Positions 25,001 to 37,539 of a DNA stretch of 64,000 nt are shown piece after piece. Position numbers and translations under genes: made by a program. The stretch spans positions 8,534,207 through 8,598,206 of the forward strand of contig OY482866.1 of NCBI GenBank assembly GCA_960531495.1. The letters run 5' to 3'. Each line of letters starts with the position of its first letter. Position 1 is the stretch's first letter. Source of the stretch: Zeus faber. Its lineage: Eukaryota; Chordata; Actinopteri; Zeiformes; Zeidae. Under the pieces are notes generated by a model that did no database searches, was not told the origin of the DNA, and saw nothing but the letters and a program-made list of their open reading frames with translations.

Positions 25001-27809
25001 CCGATCCTGTCGATATTACCGTGATGCCATGAGACCAACGCATTGCTTTGTGTCCAATCATTCTCCATTTAGTGATGAATCTCCAATCTGAGACCTCATA
25101 TATTTGTTTGTGATCACGTCTGTCTGAATTGGTTCTCTTTTCATGGTAGAGAGTGCAATGTTTGTAGGGTGCACACTGCATTTGATTAGAACATACTGTA
25201 TAGTCATGGATTTTTGAACCAATATTTGACTATTAGGAGACATATGCCTCAAATCGACCCCCCTGTGATCTCTAGCAATCCCCTTTGGGGGTCTGGCTCC
25301 CCAGGGTGGGAACCCGGGCTACCGAACTCTGTATGCCTGCTTGAAATGAAATACATTTAGTTCTCCGTGTTACGCAAATAATCATAGACAATGAAGTGAA
25401 AGCGGGAAACCCCCAAAATAGACCTGAGTCACGTGTTAATAAAAAAAACTTTTTCAGTTTTTGTCACAGCTCTTTCAATCAATCCGATAACGTCGCGCCA
25501 CCGATGGACCGGACACCACTGATTTCCCTCGTGGCTGGGTCTGTAATAGGACAAGATGATATTCAATTTGGGGTGAAGCATTTCTTTCAGCAGCAAAAAC
25601 CGTCGATGGCGGGCGGACACCGATGCGCTGCGTTACCTCAGACATGAGCTCCCATTAAGACGGAGAGCCGCCAATTGGCAAAAACAGCCAGATCAATAAT
25701 TCCTCCGAGGTCCCAGAAGAATTTTGACCTGGTCGGCGTGTGCTTGCCCTTTTCAATCATATCGCGAGAAAATTAAGCCAATAAACTTTTCACTTTTCTT
25801 CAAAACCATTTTCTGAGCCGAGCAATTTTGCAAAAAGGAAATTTGAAAAGGAACGGACTGATAAAAGGACAAACACTAAAAGCATATTTTTCATAAAAGA
25901 AAATGAAAGAAGAAAACACTCGTGTTTTTGCAACGGGGCTGTAAATTTGCGTAAAGGTGCAATTGGTAAGATTGGACGATTGTTTCCCCCTAATGGAAGC
26001 CATAGGAACTACACCGCTACTGCCGAACATATTTCCACAGGGCTCTTGCAGGAAGTGAGTATCTTGGATGAAAGAGGAGAAAAAAAATGGCCTTGCATTT
26101 TTGGAATGAATTCTCAGACTTGCAGCCAACCGTCACAGATAATCTCATGGATTACCACTTTAATGTCTGTCAAAAGTAGCTCCTTGGTGCCACTTTTCAG
26201 AGGCTCCGCCGGATGCCGCTGTGCACTGACCTTCCAAGACAGGGGGTCACCGATAAAGAATGACAATTTCCACTAAGCCATTGCACTAACACAAAATCTA
26301 CGATTCACCAATCCTTATGTCAAACCATAAAAGCTGTATTGGTGCTGAACGCCTCACGAATGGCTCACTTTGTCCTCGACCTGCAAGCGACGGCGCCCAT
26401 TTCTCCCCGGAGCAGTCGCAGTTTGAGATGAGGTTCGGTGCCCCAGCGTCCTTGAGAGACGGGTCCACGTGTGAGAAGCGTGGCCCTTGACTTTAATGGA
26501 CCATACCGCGAGCTGCGCGGATAATAACTGTCCGTCACCGTGACAGATGATCCCCGCCACGAGCGAGCGAGGTCTATTAGCCACATGCCCACAAAACCTT
26601 GCTCCCATCTTTCCGTCGGAATGAAACGCTCAAATTTACACTTTGGAGGAAACCGATTTTTGCTCCCCACATCCGCGGAAAATGCTGTCTTTTTGGGAGA
26701 CGGAGGTGGGTGTCACGGAAACAAGTCTGTTAACTTGATGTGCTATCGCAAACTTCACGTTAAACCTACTATCAGCTATGTTATATTTTGAATGATTACT
26801 CTTTACAGGTTAATTATAAGACCTTTTTGGAAGATTTTTCTTTCCGCGTGAGTAAATAGTAGAGCAATGAAATGACACTTGATAACTGGGTGGGAATATC
26901 CAGGTACCACTCTCGAGCTGACATGCATTCTAATACCTCCACCACGCTGTGTAATTAGGAGGAGACGCTCATGCGCTCTTCAAATCGCTCGGCAGGAGAA
27001 GCGATTTAACTTATTTTTTCCCGCTTAGAAATAAGACATTGAAAGCCCCGGGCGTTTTTTTGGAATGCATACTGTATCATTTGTTGAGGTAGTCCCTCGG
27101 GGGGGGGGGGTCTTCAACCGGAGGTCCGCGACCCGGCCCCCCAGCAAACCTACAGAGGTGATGTAGGCGTCTGGGAAATTTGAAATTAAACTTTTATAAC
27201 TTTTTTCAAGTTTCATTGTTGATTTTAGTTAAATATTTTTTCATCATGAATTGATAATTCTTGTTATTTATGTTAAAAAGCCATTCAAATTGAGGTCATA
27301 GTGCCCATGGGCTAAGCCCAAGTGCTTTTTAGAAACATCTGTGTTTCATCCTTCTTTTTCCCTTTGTTTTGTACTTTCTGATAATGACATAATTCAAATT
27401 ACCTCTATGGTTTACATTTATTATCAGACATCTGTAATTTATTTTTATCTCTTGATCCATTGTAAAGGCCTATTTTCATTTTATTTGTTTGTTTGTTGGC
27501 ATGACCACCTTCAAACTTAATACAGATGTCAATGGAATTAAAAGCCTGAATCAAGATCTTCAGATCTAAAGAGCTGCAACAACGTCAGTAATTAATAGTT
27601 ATATTTGATATAAGTAATATAGTACAAATGTAATTTGTACCCAATAACCTATCCTTTGCATAGAATCACATTTGTATATTCTGTGTATTTTTATATATTT
27701 TGCTATTTCTGGTTTGTATTTTTCAGCTATTTGTGTATATTTGACATTTTTTTATTATTTATTTTACTCTTTATTAAATGTAATATTTTATATTAATATT
27801 TGAACATGG
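25001..27809. other. Gene-free stretch with DNA-transposon scraps
   Basis: Near 25255-25325 (CCCCTTTGGGGGTCTGG, AGGGTGGGAACCCGGG) and 27100-27150 (TCTTCAACCGGAGGTCCGCG) are scraps resembling hAT-type ends. The 25930-26560 segment is repeat-free and of high complexity. No exon recognised. Confidence 0.35.
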
Positions 27810-27935
27810 ACGACCCCCTTACCCCTAACCCTAACCATCTCTAACCTCATAGCGAAACTTAACCATCTCTAAGCCAACATTTTTCACTTTTTCGGACTAT
27901 TCGGCTGTCGGAACAATGGCCAGTCCCCCCATACT
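27810..27935 (+). repeat. Dispersed repeat copy 2 (partner at 24520-24630)
   Basis: Shares ordered blocks with the first copy. It begins with a short CCCCTAACCCTAACC string that is not telomeric, being only about three units long. Confidence 0.45.
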
Positions 27936-28102
27936 TCTATGGGCAAATGGAGGAAATAAATAAACAATTTTATGTTTTGTTGGGTTTATGCACAATGCCC
28001 TAAAAAAAGATATACTTGTTGGTCCACAGCAGTGACCACAAACCACCGGGGGAAAAGGGGCAGAACATGTGTGTGTGTGTTTGTTACATTCGCTCGAGGT
28101 GC

Positions 28103-28141
<39 letters not shown>

Positions 28142-29887
28142 CAGTCAAGGACAGACGCCGCTCAGAAAGGGAGTGAATTGATGATGATAGGACATTGTTT
28201 TTTTATCAGCTTTATAGCTGACTTGCATGGATGGTACGGGTTGAGGGATTGTAAAATCACCAAACGAGGCAGTTTGGGTGCAACTGGCAAAGCCAACAGT
28301 GCTCAAATCCTCCTTTAAAAAAAAACCAGTGGGACAGGAAATGTGTGGACACGGTTCCGTCTGTTCTCATTTGAGCAATTTGGCCGAAGCTGGGCGGTGT
28401 GGAGACCCCAACTAAAGAAACTACAACCGCACTGCCAGGCATCAGTGTCTCAGGTCAACCCCCTGCCGGGATGATCCCGCATACAATTCACATTGACAGG
28501 AAAATCTTAGGGAACGTGGGCTCAGTAGACGCTGCCAAATCACATTAAACCACGTTTTAAAACTCAACCGTAGAATAGATGCTTTTTCCTTTATTTAACC
28601 AAAGGGTAATAAGTTAAACTTTAATACTCCAAGTAAAATTGTATATGAAACATGCCACAGCTCGTCAAAACATTTGAATAAATCCATTATCCCTTTATCC
28701 AGAATATAAAGGTTACGGGTAAAATTGTTACCTGTCTGTTTTTCTTTTAAACACTGCAGTTTTTTATAAATACAGGCTGATGACTTTTTTGAAAAGGGCT
28801 CAACCGCCAAATTGCTTAATTGGGTTTGCTTTGCAACCGTGTCGTTCCAAGGCCATTTTCGATTTCTTCATATTTTACATTTCTCCCAGGACTCGACGCC
28901 TCGCAATAAATTGAAACCTGTCAGGCCCAAATGCCTGCAAGGCTCTCCGTCCTCATGTCCTCGCAGGAACATTTGCCAAATGTATTATTGACAGCGGTGA
29001 GAATATTCCCAGATTGCATATCCAGATTTGAGTAAATTGGATTGAGGGGAGCAACCACGGAAATGATATGCATAAATGATATGCATGAATTGACATGAAA
29101 CATCGTTTTCAAGCGCTGTGACCCACTTGACCCTACACTGCGATCCTGCAGTGGGTCGCAAACCCATAGCTTGAACATCAATGCCCCTCGATCAGAGAGG
29201 AACATTGGAATGATCGCCATCTTTAATAATTCACAACAAACTGGAGCCCGCTGCCTCGCTACTAAATTCAACTATAGACACACACTACACTAAACAGTTG
29301 TACCGTGCTGGTGCTGCTGCGAAGACAGAGCTACCTTACAGCTTTTTGGCAGCTTTAATTTCAATCAAATGAAATCAAATGAATTGCAAAGGAACACCAC
29401 ACTGACCAGAGCAGAGAACGTATTGGCATTGTTTTTATTTGACTTAGCGACCAGCTGTGCCAGCTTAGTCAGCCCCCCCGAAGCCAAAAACTCCCTCCAC
29501 CCACCGTCCAGATCGAACGCCGAGGACTGTTGACCAAGTGTGCAACCAAATGACAATAATTCAACGGACTGGATAGGGATTGATCTTTCTTGAAGATGAG
29601 AGTGGTAGGTTTCTCAAAATTAGGAATCCCATTAATGTCAGATAGACTGATGCTTCGATCTTCGCTTCAAAAAAGCAACGTGTGGCACTGTTATGGCGCC
29701 AGAATACCACCACGAAAAAAAAGAGCCGGTTGAGCTTCAGTTCCACGTTTCGGCCAGTTGCAGGCTTTTTCAATTAGCGGCTAAAACCACATCCTTATAA
29801 TCGTACATTTCATTCAGAAGAAGATTGATGGAGCAACCCCTGTGAGTGGTTGTTCAGTTACATGTCTGTCTCTTTGTGGGAGTCATT
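27936..29887. other. Gene-free stretch with (CT)n
   Basis: A CT run occupies about 28106-28139. The rest is unique sequence. No gene or RNA recognised. Confidence 0.35.
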
Positions 29888-30028
29888 AGACTGCATTTTA
29901 TATAACGCTCATCTGTCGTGACCACTCTACGACACGTGCCTCACGTTCACCAACGAGGAGCTCGGGATCAAACCGGGAACTCTGTGATTACTGGATGACC
30001 CGTACCACCTCCTGCGTCACGCCGCCCC
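29888..30028 (-). mobile_element. tRNA-derived SINE remnant
   Basis: The minus strand opens with GGCGGCGTGACGCAGGAGGT, like the A-box region of a widespread teleost SINE. It continues to GGTTTGATCCC (a degenerate B box) and ends in GCGTTATATAAAATGCAGTC, like the family's 3' end. The middle is shortened, so this is a dead copy. Confidence 0.55.
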
Positions 30029-31540
30029 CAGCTGATCGAAACGCGCCACACCCCGTGTACACAGAAACAAACAAGCCTGTGAAAAATGTGTGTTTCCTCC
30101 GCGCAAACCTGCATTTGTCTTCCCTGCATCAATTCGCCGTCCCGGGCGCTCACTCTCTGCTCTTCACTCAAACGACGGAACGGACCGCAGTGCTGTATTT
30201 CCTCTCCTTCACTCTGACATAAATCAAATTCCATGTGGCAGTAAACGGCAAGCGGAACAGCAGCGGAGGGAGCGGTTATCCATTACCAGTGGCTTTGGGG
30301 CCCCCAGGCTCAGCCACGGGAGAAAGAAAGAGCCGGGGAAACAACGAGGGAATTCTGTTTAGGCCCATTCTTGCCCACGGGCACTGTGGAGAGTATTCGA
30401 TTATGAGGCCAGGCCCGACATTAACCCCTGTGTGCTAAGAGGTAATTTATAAAAGAAAAGTCCCCCCAGACTAGCGCGGGCACCGTCCACCAGAGGGAGC
30501 AAACCTTAATTTGACCCCATTTGCTGCATCCCATCATTGATTTCAGCTTCAACCGGAGGCGGCTGAACGGACGAGCCTGCACCTTCTTCAGCTTATGTGC
30601 TCGTGCCCGGTGTCACAAAGGCACGTCGGACTTCTGAACACCCCACTAAATGGTGATTAAAATGTACAAGTCACCATGCAAGACAAATAACTACACAAAC
30701 TTAATTGCTTGGCGAAGCGTTGAATTCCCAGCCTCGACAGCCTTTTCATGGTTCAATCTCTATTAATTAACCTGACAATGAAACGGCACAATGAGGCCCG
30801 ATGAACTGAACTCATCGTTCACGACGGAAACGTAATCCAATCCAACATCTCAAACACAATGAAAATAACCGTTTCTTTGCAGCGACATCGCCGCAGATGT
30901 ATTCGTCGGATCACTTCAGCCTTTTTATTGTTCATAACAGCAGACAGGGCAAAGAGGGGGGAATAAAAAGTACTTTGTTTTTCAAAAACCCGAACAAAGA
31001 CCACCAAAAACAACAACCGAAATAAAAACAGTAAAACATACAGAAACAAGAAAGGTGTATTGAAAGTTGAATGAATACCTCGGTTTGGCTGTTAAAGGCG
31101 TAATGTGCAGTGGTTTGAAGAATTGTAATGCACTTTTCAATCTTTAATACACTGCGAAATAAATCTATGTTGATAATATCCCTTTACTGCCTCCTCCACA
31201 GTCAAACAGCGACCAAAACAAAGTGGCATCTCGGGGTGGTTCTGTGGTGATATACTGTAGTTCACCTGATGACTAAATGAAAGCAGAGGTGACCGTTTGT
31301 GCCTTCATTTAAATGCATTCGGGCCAAAGAGAGTTGCCCTGGCAATGGCGGATGTAGGGAAAATACGCAAATACAGTGAATGCCCCATAAAAATAAAGAA
31401 AATAAATAAAGGCACACAGGGCTCATTCGGAGACAAGAGTGAACCAGGGTTTGGCTCCACCTCTCAAATGAGGGGGTGGACATTTAGGAGTAAACACGGA
31501 TCAAAACAACAGTTTGCCTGTAATCTCGTTAGATTAGGGC

Positions 31541-31572
<32 letters not shown>

Positions 31573-32200
31573 ATATAAACCATCTGAAAATCCAGTGTTT
31601 CTAATCTCAGAGCACTTTAAGTGCTTGTGCCTCGCGGGAACTTCACGTCTTCTCAAAAAGATAAACGACGGTGACAACATGCCACAGTGGACAGGTCCTG
31701 CATGATCTGCATCACCGTGGTCAGATCAGCTGTGGAAACACTCTCAGTTTTGCAGCAGAACATCCGGGTACTGGGGAGAGGGTAACTCCCTTGTGCTGTG
31801 GCAAATAAGTCCTAAGTGCAGGTGAACCAACCAGTTGTTTATTGTTTTTCAGTCGTTACCAGAGCTGTGCAAAGATTGAAATGCCTACAGTGGTGGAGTT
31901 GGAAAAAAAAGCTTTTTGGCAAAAACGTGAAGCATTACCACACACTGGTATGAGAACTGTTGCACACTGTAACGTGAAGAAGGTTAAAACTGTGACTAGA
32001 CAGTATTTATAATGCAAATACAAGCTGTTGGGAGGTGGTGGCTGGGTGTTGGCTGGTTTCAGCAGCACGGAGAGACTGAACAGTGAGTGGAGGGTTGTAG
32101 TGAAGGGCACAAAGATCTTATTCTGAGCTTTGATATTCCGTTAGTGTCATGAAGCCGAGAGATCGTCACGCCGGCACGGTCGTATCCCCTCCGCCCCCGT
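30029..32200. other. Gene-free stretch 3' of adra2c
   Basis: Unique, moderately GC-rich sequence, repeat-free at about 30240-30800. A CA run lies at 31546-31572. An AATAAA hexamer on the minus strand (31843-31838), about 360 nt beyond the adra2c stop, is a candidate polyadenylation signal. Confidence 0.35.
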
Positions 32201-33568
32201 CTAGAACGACTTTTTCCACGATTTGCACAGAATCTTCTGGAAGGCCCGTCGGAAATCCTGGTTGAAGATGGTGTAGATGGCAGGGTTGAGGGAGCTGTTG
32301 CAATAGCCAATCCAGAAGAAGAACTTGAAGAGCGGCTCGGGGATCTTACAGGAATCCCTGCACATCCCGTACAAGCTGTAGCTGAAGAAGAAGGGGAACC
32401 AGCACACCACGAACACGCCCATGACGACGGCCAGGACGAAGGTGAACCTCTTCTCCCGGGCTTGGGAGACCTTCTTTCTGGAGGCCGAGCTCCGCCGGCG
32501 TTTCCTCCTGGAGGTAAAGAGCTCCATGGATTTGTTGCTGGTCCTGGAGATGGGGTGTTGTTTGGAGAGGGAGCTCTCCTTTCTGGAGATGGGGTGTTGT
32601 TTGGAGAGGGAGCTCTCCTTTCTGGAGATGGGGTGTTGTTTGGAGAGGGAGCTGTCCTTTGGACTGACCTCCTCGGCTCTCCTGGAGTTCAGGTTGTGGG
32701 GTTTGTGATCTTTCCCCTCTGAGGAGGAACTCTCCTCCAGGTCCGCCTCCTCGGTCGGGTGGTGCCCGGCGGTGGCGTGGGTGGACGGATGCTGGCAGTG
32801 TCCGTTCTCTCGCTCCCCGTGGAGAGGGGAGGTGGCTTTGCTCAGCCCGTTCTCAGTCTGGGTGGTGGCATCCGGCCCCGACTTGCTCTCTGACATGCTC
32901 CTGGTCCTGGTTTTGGCCACCTGGTAGATCCTGACGTACACCAGGATCATTATTACGCACGGCGCAAAGAAGGAGGCGATGCTGGAGGACAGAATGTACC
33001 AAGTGTCATCGTTGAGCACACACTGGGGCTGAGAGGGGATTTCACTGTTACTCTCTATGGTCAGCAGCGGTGGAGAAGATATAAAGGCAGATATGAGCCA
33101 CACGATCAGGATAATACACTTTACGCGTTTGGGAGTCCTCTTAAGGTTGTACTCCACAGCCTGCGTAACGGACCAGTACCTATCCAAACTGATGGCGCAC
33201 AGATGAACGATGGACGACGTGCAGAACAACACATCCAAAGCCAGGTAGATGCCACACCAAACCTTCCCGAAATACCAGTAGCCCATCAGCTCGTTCGCCA
33301 GAGAGAACGGCATCACCAAAGTGGCCACCAGGATGTCCGCGGTGGCCAGAGACACCAGAAACAGGTTCTGGGGAGCCTTCAGTGCCCTGCTGGTGAGCAC
33401 CGCGATCACCACCAGTACGTTCCCCACGACGGTGAAGAGGATGAGGAAACTCACAAGAGCCGCGATGCTGGAGACGGTGGCCAGAGCATAGCCTCCGTCC
33501 GGGCTCCGGGACGAGTTGAAGTGGATCACCGAGAGCGCGTCCATCGCGCTGGAATTAAGCGCGTCCAT
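32201..33568 (-). CDS. adra2c: Alpha-2C adrenergic receptor (adra2c-type), single exon
   Basis: This is an intronless 455-aa class A GPCR that binds adrenaline and noradrenaline at the plasma membrane and, in this family, couples to Gi/o. The short N-terminus has two N-glycosylation sequons (N5, N18). Seven membrane segments run from about residue 32 to 433. Visible landmarks are D112 (amine-binding Asp 3.32), DRY at 129-131, the disulfide pair C105-C183, S195 and S199 in TM5, CWFP at 389-392 and NPAIY at 428-432. The third intracellular loop (about 218-370) is long and Ser-rich. It holds TENGL and ENGHC, motifs of the 2C subtype, which is why I prefer adra2c over adra2a, b or d. A 13-residue tandem repeat lies at about 304-342. 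Residue 196 is Ser where human alpha-2C has Cys, and C448 near the tail could be palmitoylated. The start is the first in-frame Met; Met9 is an alternative. Confidence 0.92.
   Translation of the reverse strand: MDALNSSAMDALSVIHFNSSRSPDGGYALATVSSIAALVSFLILFTVVGNVLVVIAVLTSRALKAPQNLFLVSLATADILVATLVMPFSLANELMGYWYFGKVWCGIYLALDVLFCTSSIVHLCAISLDRYWSVTQAVEYNLKRTPKRVKCIILIVWLISAFISSPPLLTIESNSEIPSQPQCVLNDDTWYILSSSIASFFAPCVIMILVYVRIYQVAKTRTRSMSESKSGPDATTQTENGLSKATSPLHGERENGHCQHPSTHATAGHHPTEEADLEESSSSEGKDHKPHNLNSRRAEEVSPKDSSLSKQHPISRKESSLSKQHPISRKESSLSKQHPISRTSNKSMELFTSRRKRRRSSASRKKVSQAREKRFTFVLAVVMGVFVVCWFPFFFSYSLYGMCRDSCKIPEPLFKFFFWIGYCNSSLNPAIYTIFNQDFRRAFQKILCKSWKKSF
32544..32660 (-). repeat. 3 x 39-bp in-frame minisatellite inside adra2c
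   Basis: Unit starts are at 32544, 32583 and 32622. Two copies are nearly identical and the third differs in a few bases at one end. Each encodes 13 residues of the [13 protein letters not shown] type in the third intracellular loop. The length is a multiple of three, so copy-number change keeps the frame. Confidence 0.95.
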
Positions 33569-33874
33569 CCGGGAGGCGCGTTAAGGGTTTGTATTCCAGT
33601 GTTTGAACCAAAGTCCAGGCTCCGATGAGGAGTAAACCATAAAACACCCCAAAGTCCCACAGAACTAACCCTGCTGTAGGAGACGCGGAGGTATACGCGT
33701 GATCCACGACCAATCAAGCGCGAAGCTCCAGAATTAAAGATGTGACATTTGGAAGTAAATCTGCCAAAAGGGGTGAAATCAAATTTCAGTTTTTTTTGTT
33801 CCTTCCATCTGCTGTGTGGCATGTTGAGTCCCCTCTCTCCATCCAGTGCGCTCCGTGCGCTCCATGTGCGGCTC

Positions 33875-33884
33875 TTATAAAAAA
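33875..33884 (-). promoter_or_regulatory. Candidate TATA-like box of adra2c
   Basis: TTTTATAAG on the minus strand lies about 307 nt upstream of the start codon, in otherwise GC-moderate sequence. This fits a promoter position, but no transcript evidence exists here. Confidence 0.3.
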
Positions 33885-34054
33885 AACCCACTCACCCACT
33901 CCACACCCGCCACGCCCCCGGTGCTGAGCGGGGCAGTGGTGTCTGTGCCCATATCAGAATAAACCGAAATGGGACTAAATTCACTTCCCATTCAGCACAG
34001 AATGGCTTTTAGGTAAAAGGTAAAATATAAATCTATACATCATGGTCAACAACC
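33885..34054. other. adra2c upstream flank
   Basis: A CCACGCCC/CACCC-type GC-box-like segment (about 33895-33925) precedes AT-rich DNA. Nothing else recognised. Confidence 0.3.
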
Positions 34055-34098
34055 TAACAAACACACACGCACACGCACGCACGCACGCACCCCCCCCC

Positions 34099-34150
<52 letters not shown>
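34055..34150. repeat. Compound (CACG)n - poly(C) - (CA)n repeat
   Basis: A CA/CGCA block is followed by about 26 consecutive C and then a CA run of about 36 bp. The poly(C) stretch can form i-motif/G-quadruplex structures and is prone to sequencing error. Confidence 0.92.
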
Positions 34151-34154
<4 letters not shown>

Positions 34155-34754
34155 CTCGCGGAACATAATGTGCAGAATATTAATAAATATATAAATAATA
34201 ATAGTATTGTATGATAATAACACTGTAATAACGTAGACTTTAGAGACGGTAATAATTCGTAACAACTTCACATTAATTTAGCCCCACTTATCATGCCCAT
34301 AATTTTCATTTTGTACATAATTTCCCATCTACATTTTCATTGATACCCAAAGCCAATACAAGCAACCATACTGCCACACTGCCACACTGCCACACCCTTT
34401 CATTTACTTTAGCCTGTGCATAGAAAATATTTTGTATCTTCTCTATATTTTGGTATTTTTTTAATTTATTTCTTCCTTAATCGTGTTGCCTGTACAACAA
34501 TGCGCTAACCCTTACCAAGAAAATATCCTATTGTCTATGAAAATGTACTTGGCCCAAGATTCTGATTCAGATATTATGAGGCAGTTGCAAAAACTTCATC
34601 AACTAACAAATGAATCATGAATAAACCCAAACCGGGGATCAATAATGCGTCTCCATAGCTGGGATTGGCTCCAGCCCTCCCGCAACCTGGGGGGGGGACA
34701 AACACGATTTTTATCTTGTTTGCCCCCCCCCCCCGCAACCCCACGAGGGGAAGC
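34151..34754. other. Gene-free stretch
   Basis: AT-rich sequence with a triplicated CCACACTG (about 34373-34398). A segment at 34400-34580 resembles the AT-rich 3' untranslated end of L2-type LINEs. G and C runs occur near 34691 and 34724. No gene. Confidence 0.35.
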
Positions 34755-35045
34755 GATATACATTATTAGGTACACCTTGCTAGTACCAGGTTGGACCAAG
34801 GCAGGATGGATCCATGCTTTCATGTTGTTTACGCCAGATTCTGACTCTACCGTCTGAATGTCGCAGCTGAAATGGAGACTCATCAGACCAGGCAACGTTT
34901 TTCCAATCTTCTATTGTCCATTTTTAGTGAGCCTGTGCCAATTGTAGCCTCAGTTTCCTGTTCTGAGCTGACAGGCGTGGCACCCGGTGTGTTCTTCTGC
35001 TGCTGTAGCCCATCTGCCTCAAGGTTCCACATGTTGTCACGCTTG
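34755..35045. mobile_element. Fragment of a widespread fish interspersed repeat
   Basis: Successive blocks GATGGATCCATGCTTTCATG, CAGATTCTGACTCTACC, GAGACTCATCAGACCAGG and TCTATTGTCCATTTTTAGTG match a high-copy teleost repeat I recognise by its wording but cannot name. The copy is truncated, ending near CCACATGTTGTC. Confidence 0.5.
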
Positions 35046-35461
35046 GCACAACAAGAGAGAAAGTATCTGCAGAGGTTTTTAGGATTATAAAAATGTGTCA
35101 AACCCAATAAAGCAAAGATTTTTATCTTGTTTGCAAGCACAATATCCCATTCCATTGTTACAAGTAAGTACAGAAAGTAGTTCAGGCAATTTCTTCCAGC
35201 CAAGGTGGCTATCTAGAATAAGGTTGTTTCAGTCCGCCACGGTAACCTTGGGGAGGTAATTTCGGCTTTAATTATACCCTCCGCTTGGATTTTTATTTTG
35301 TAATTCCCTGATCTGCTGAAGGGGCTAGAAATCTCCCATCTGCAGCTGTACACAGCGCACAATACAGCTGCACTAATTTTAACCATCCCCAAACTGCACG
35401 ACCATGTCTTCCCCATCCCTTCCTCACTACCACTTGGCTACATCTTACATTTAGAACTGGA

Positions 35462-35462
<1 letters not shown>
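35046..35462. other. Gene-free unique sequence
   Basis: The 35210-35420 segment is repeat-free and contains TTTAATTA-type words. No exon recognised. Confidence 0.3.
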
Positions 35463-35509
<47 letters not shown>

Positions 35510-35549
35510 ATAATAATAATAATAATAATATCAGTAGTAGCATCAGCAC

Positions 35550-35595
<46 letters not shown>

Positions 35596-35634
35596 GTAAT
35601 TGCAGCAGCACTATTTTATTATTTTTGTATCATT

Positions 35635-35687
<53 letters not shown>

Positions 35688-35691
35688 GTAT
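35463..35691. repeat. (TTA)n/(TAA)n compound microsatellite with a palindromic junction
   Basis: About 45 bp of ATT units switch directly to TAA units at about 35508, giving a long AT hairpin. Further ATT blocks follow, with AGT/AGC interruptions. Confidence 0.93.
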
Positions 35692-37539
35692 TGTCATTAT
35701 TAAGGAACCATTGTAGTTATTAGACTGGCCTGTGATGATGCTGATGCTGATAGTTGTTGACAATGAACAGAAGGTCACCACGTTAGATTAATTCACCAAA
35801 TACAATAATAAAATGTCATAAGCAACCTGGATGAGGTTGAAGAGTTCAAAAAGTCAAAGGTTTTACACATGTCCTTGCGTGCAGACACCCCCCCCACACA
35901 CATACACACACACACACACACAAACACAAACACGCACACACTCAATCGTTTTTCGAGCTGTTGCTGCCATGACAACGTGGCAGGGTTTAGCTCGTACGGC
36001 TCACAGGGACAAAGGGATCGAGCCTTCCCTTAAAACTCTTGTACTGTAACCGCCACTTCCCAATCAGTTGTTGTATTCAATAGATTTGAGGCTCACCTGG
36101 ACACCCTTCAGAATATCTACCTTGCATGTGACCGTGGTCTGTGTGGCATGGTAAGTTTTTCTTTCTTGTGTGATCTAAATTTCGAATGAAAATAGAACAA
36201 TTTGGTGTCGCCGTGTGTGGTTTCTCAAAGATGCTTTTTTTTTGTAAAGGTACAAAAAGTCACATTTCATGTCAAGTTGTCTTGAAGCAGCTCCTATGAA
36301 GAACACAAGATACTCCACCAAGTAGGATTCACTGTAAAAACCTGTGATCATGCCTTGATTTTCCTTGTTAAAGAGGATGGATGGATTTTAAAGACTTATC
36401 CAAAGACCTCAGGGCTGGTGGAAAATGAACGCTTTCTTTTCTTACCAACAACAGATGTGTTATTGAATGTTCCTCTCCAAATAACAATAAAAGAAAATAA
36501 TTAATTGCAGGAGGTTTAAATGTTAATTGTTATTGAAGAATCTTAGCGCCGGATGCAATGCTTGGTGACGAACGGCTCCCAATGTAGAAGGAGTTAAGCT
36601 GATTTCAAATCCATATGCATTATAGTGGTCAGTGACACGGTGCACAGAAGTATACTTGCACAGTCTAGACCTTATTTGAGGCATCATGGTGGTTATCCTT
36701 GAAAGCAAAATAGTCCAAAAATAAAGACCTAAATTCAGATGTTTTAAACAGCTTGTATCGGTCCCATACGCTTACACATAGTATGAAGGATTCTTTTCAC
36801 TTATTCAAAACTCTTCACACAGCTAGCACAACTCTTTGAAATTGTCCTTATTCATTTTGCGTCGTTTGGCCTCGGGGCTCTACTGGTCATCACTCCTGGC
36901 GAGTCGTGCAGCAAGCATGTGCATACTCAGTGAGCTAGAACTATAGGAGTGATGAGTGCAAATCCGCCCACTGGATAGCAGATTTGAGCCCAGCATGCAG
37001 GGGAGGTCGAGGGAGCGCAGCAAAGCAGGCAGCAAAGCAGGATGCAAAGCAGGTAGGGCAGGAGGTTTTGGCTGCTTAAACAGGCCATGAGGGCGTGGAA
37101 GCGAGGGGCGCCGTCGAGTTGTCCGACAAAACTAACTACGCCTCATATGTGTACTAAAGTGTGGATGATTTGTCAACGCCTTCACCCAAAATGCACACTT
37201 CAATGACAAAATCTTTCAAGGCTCATGATTTATTTCCTCACTCACACCTCAATGCATCTACAAAACCCGGAAAACTCAATACATTTCGATGTACAGATTC
37301 GAAAGGAACGAATCAACCAAAGGAGTCGATCGGCCAAAGACGACAAGACATTTCAGTTGAAAACATAAGACGTGCATAATATAAAATAGAATTAACAGCA
37401 TTTTGCTAAACATCTTAAGTAAGAGTGTGTGGACTCACATCCAAAATCTAAAAAGAATAATCAGATCCAAAAGGCACAGAAGGTACACAAATCACGGAAA
37501 TGTCTTCTGTTTATTTTACATAATAAACCCGGCCGAGGG
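35692..37539. other. Gene-free stretch
   Basis: It contains a CA run (about 35898-35940) and a small tandem repeat of GCAAAGCAGG units (about 37018-37055). No gene recognised. Confidence 0.35.

Noticed and set aside
27815-27835. Telomere-like CCCTAA units
   Set aside because: Only about three imperfect units, inside a dispersed repeat that also occurs at 24520.
32201-33568. Assignment as adra2a, adra2b or adra2d
   Set aside because: TENGL and ENGHC in the third loop and the [10 protein letters not shown] region fit alpha-2C best. Subtype d could not be excluded with certainty without an alignment.
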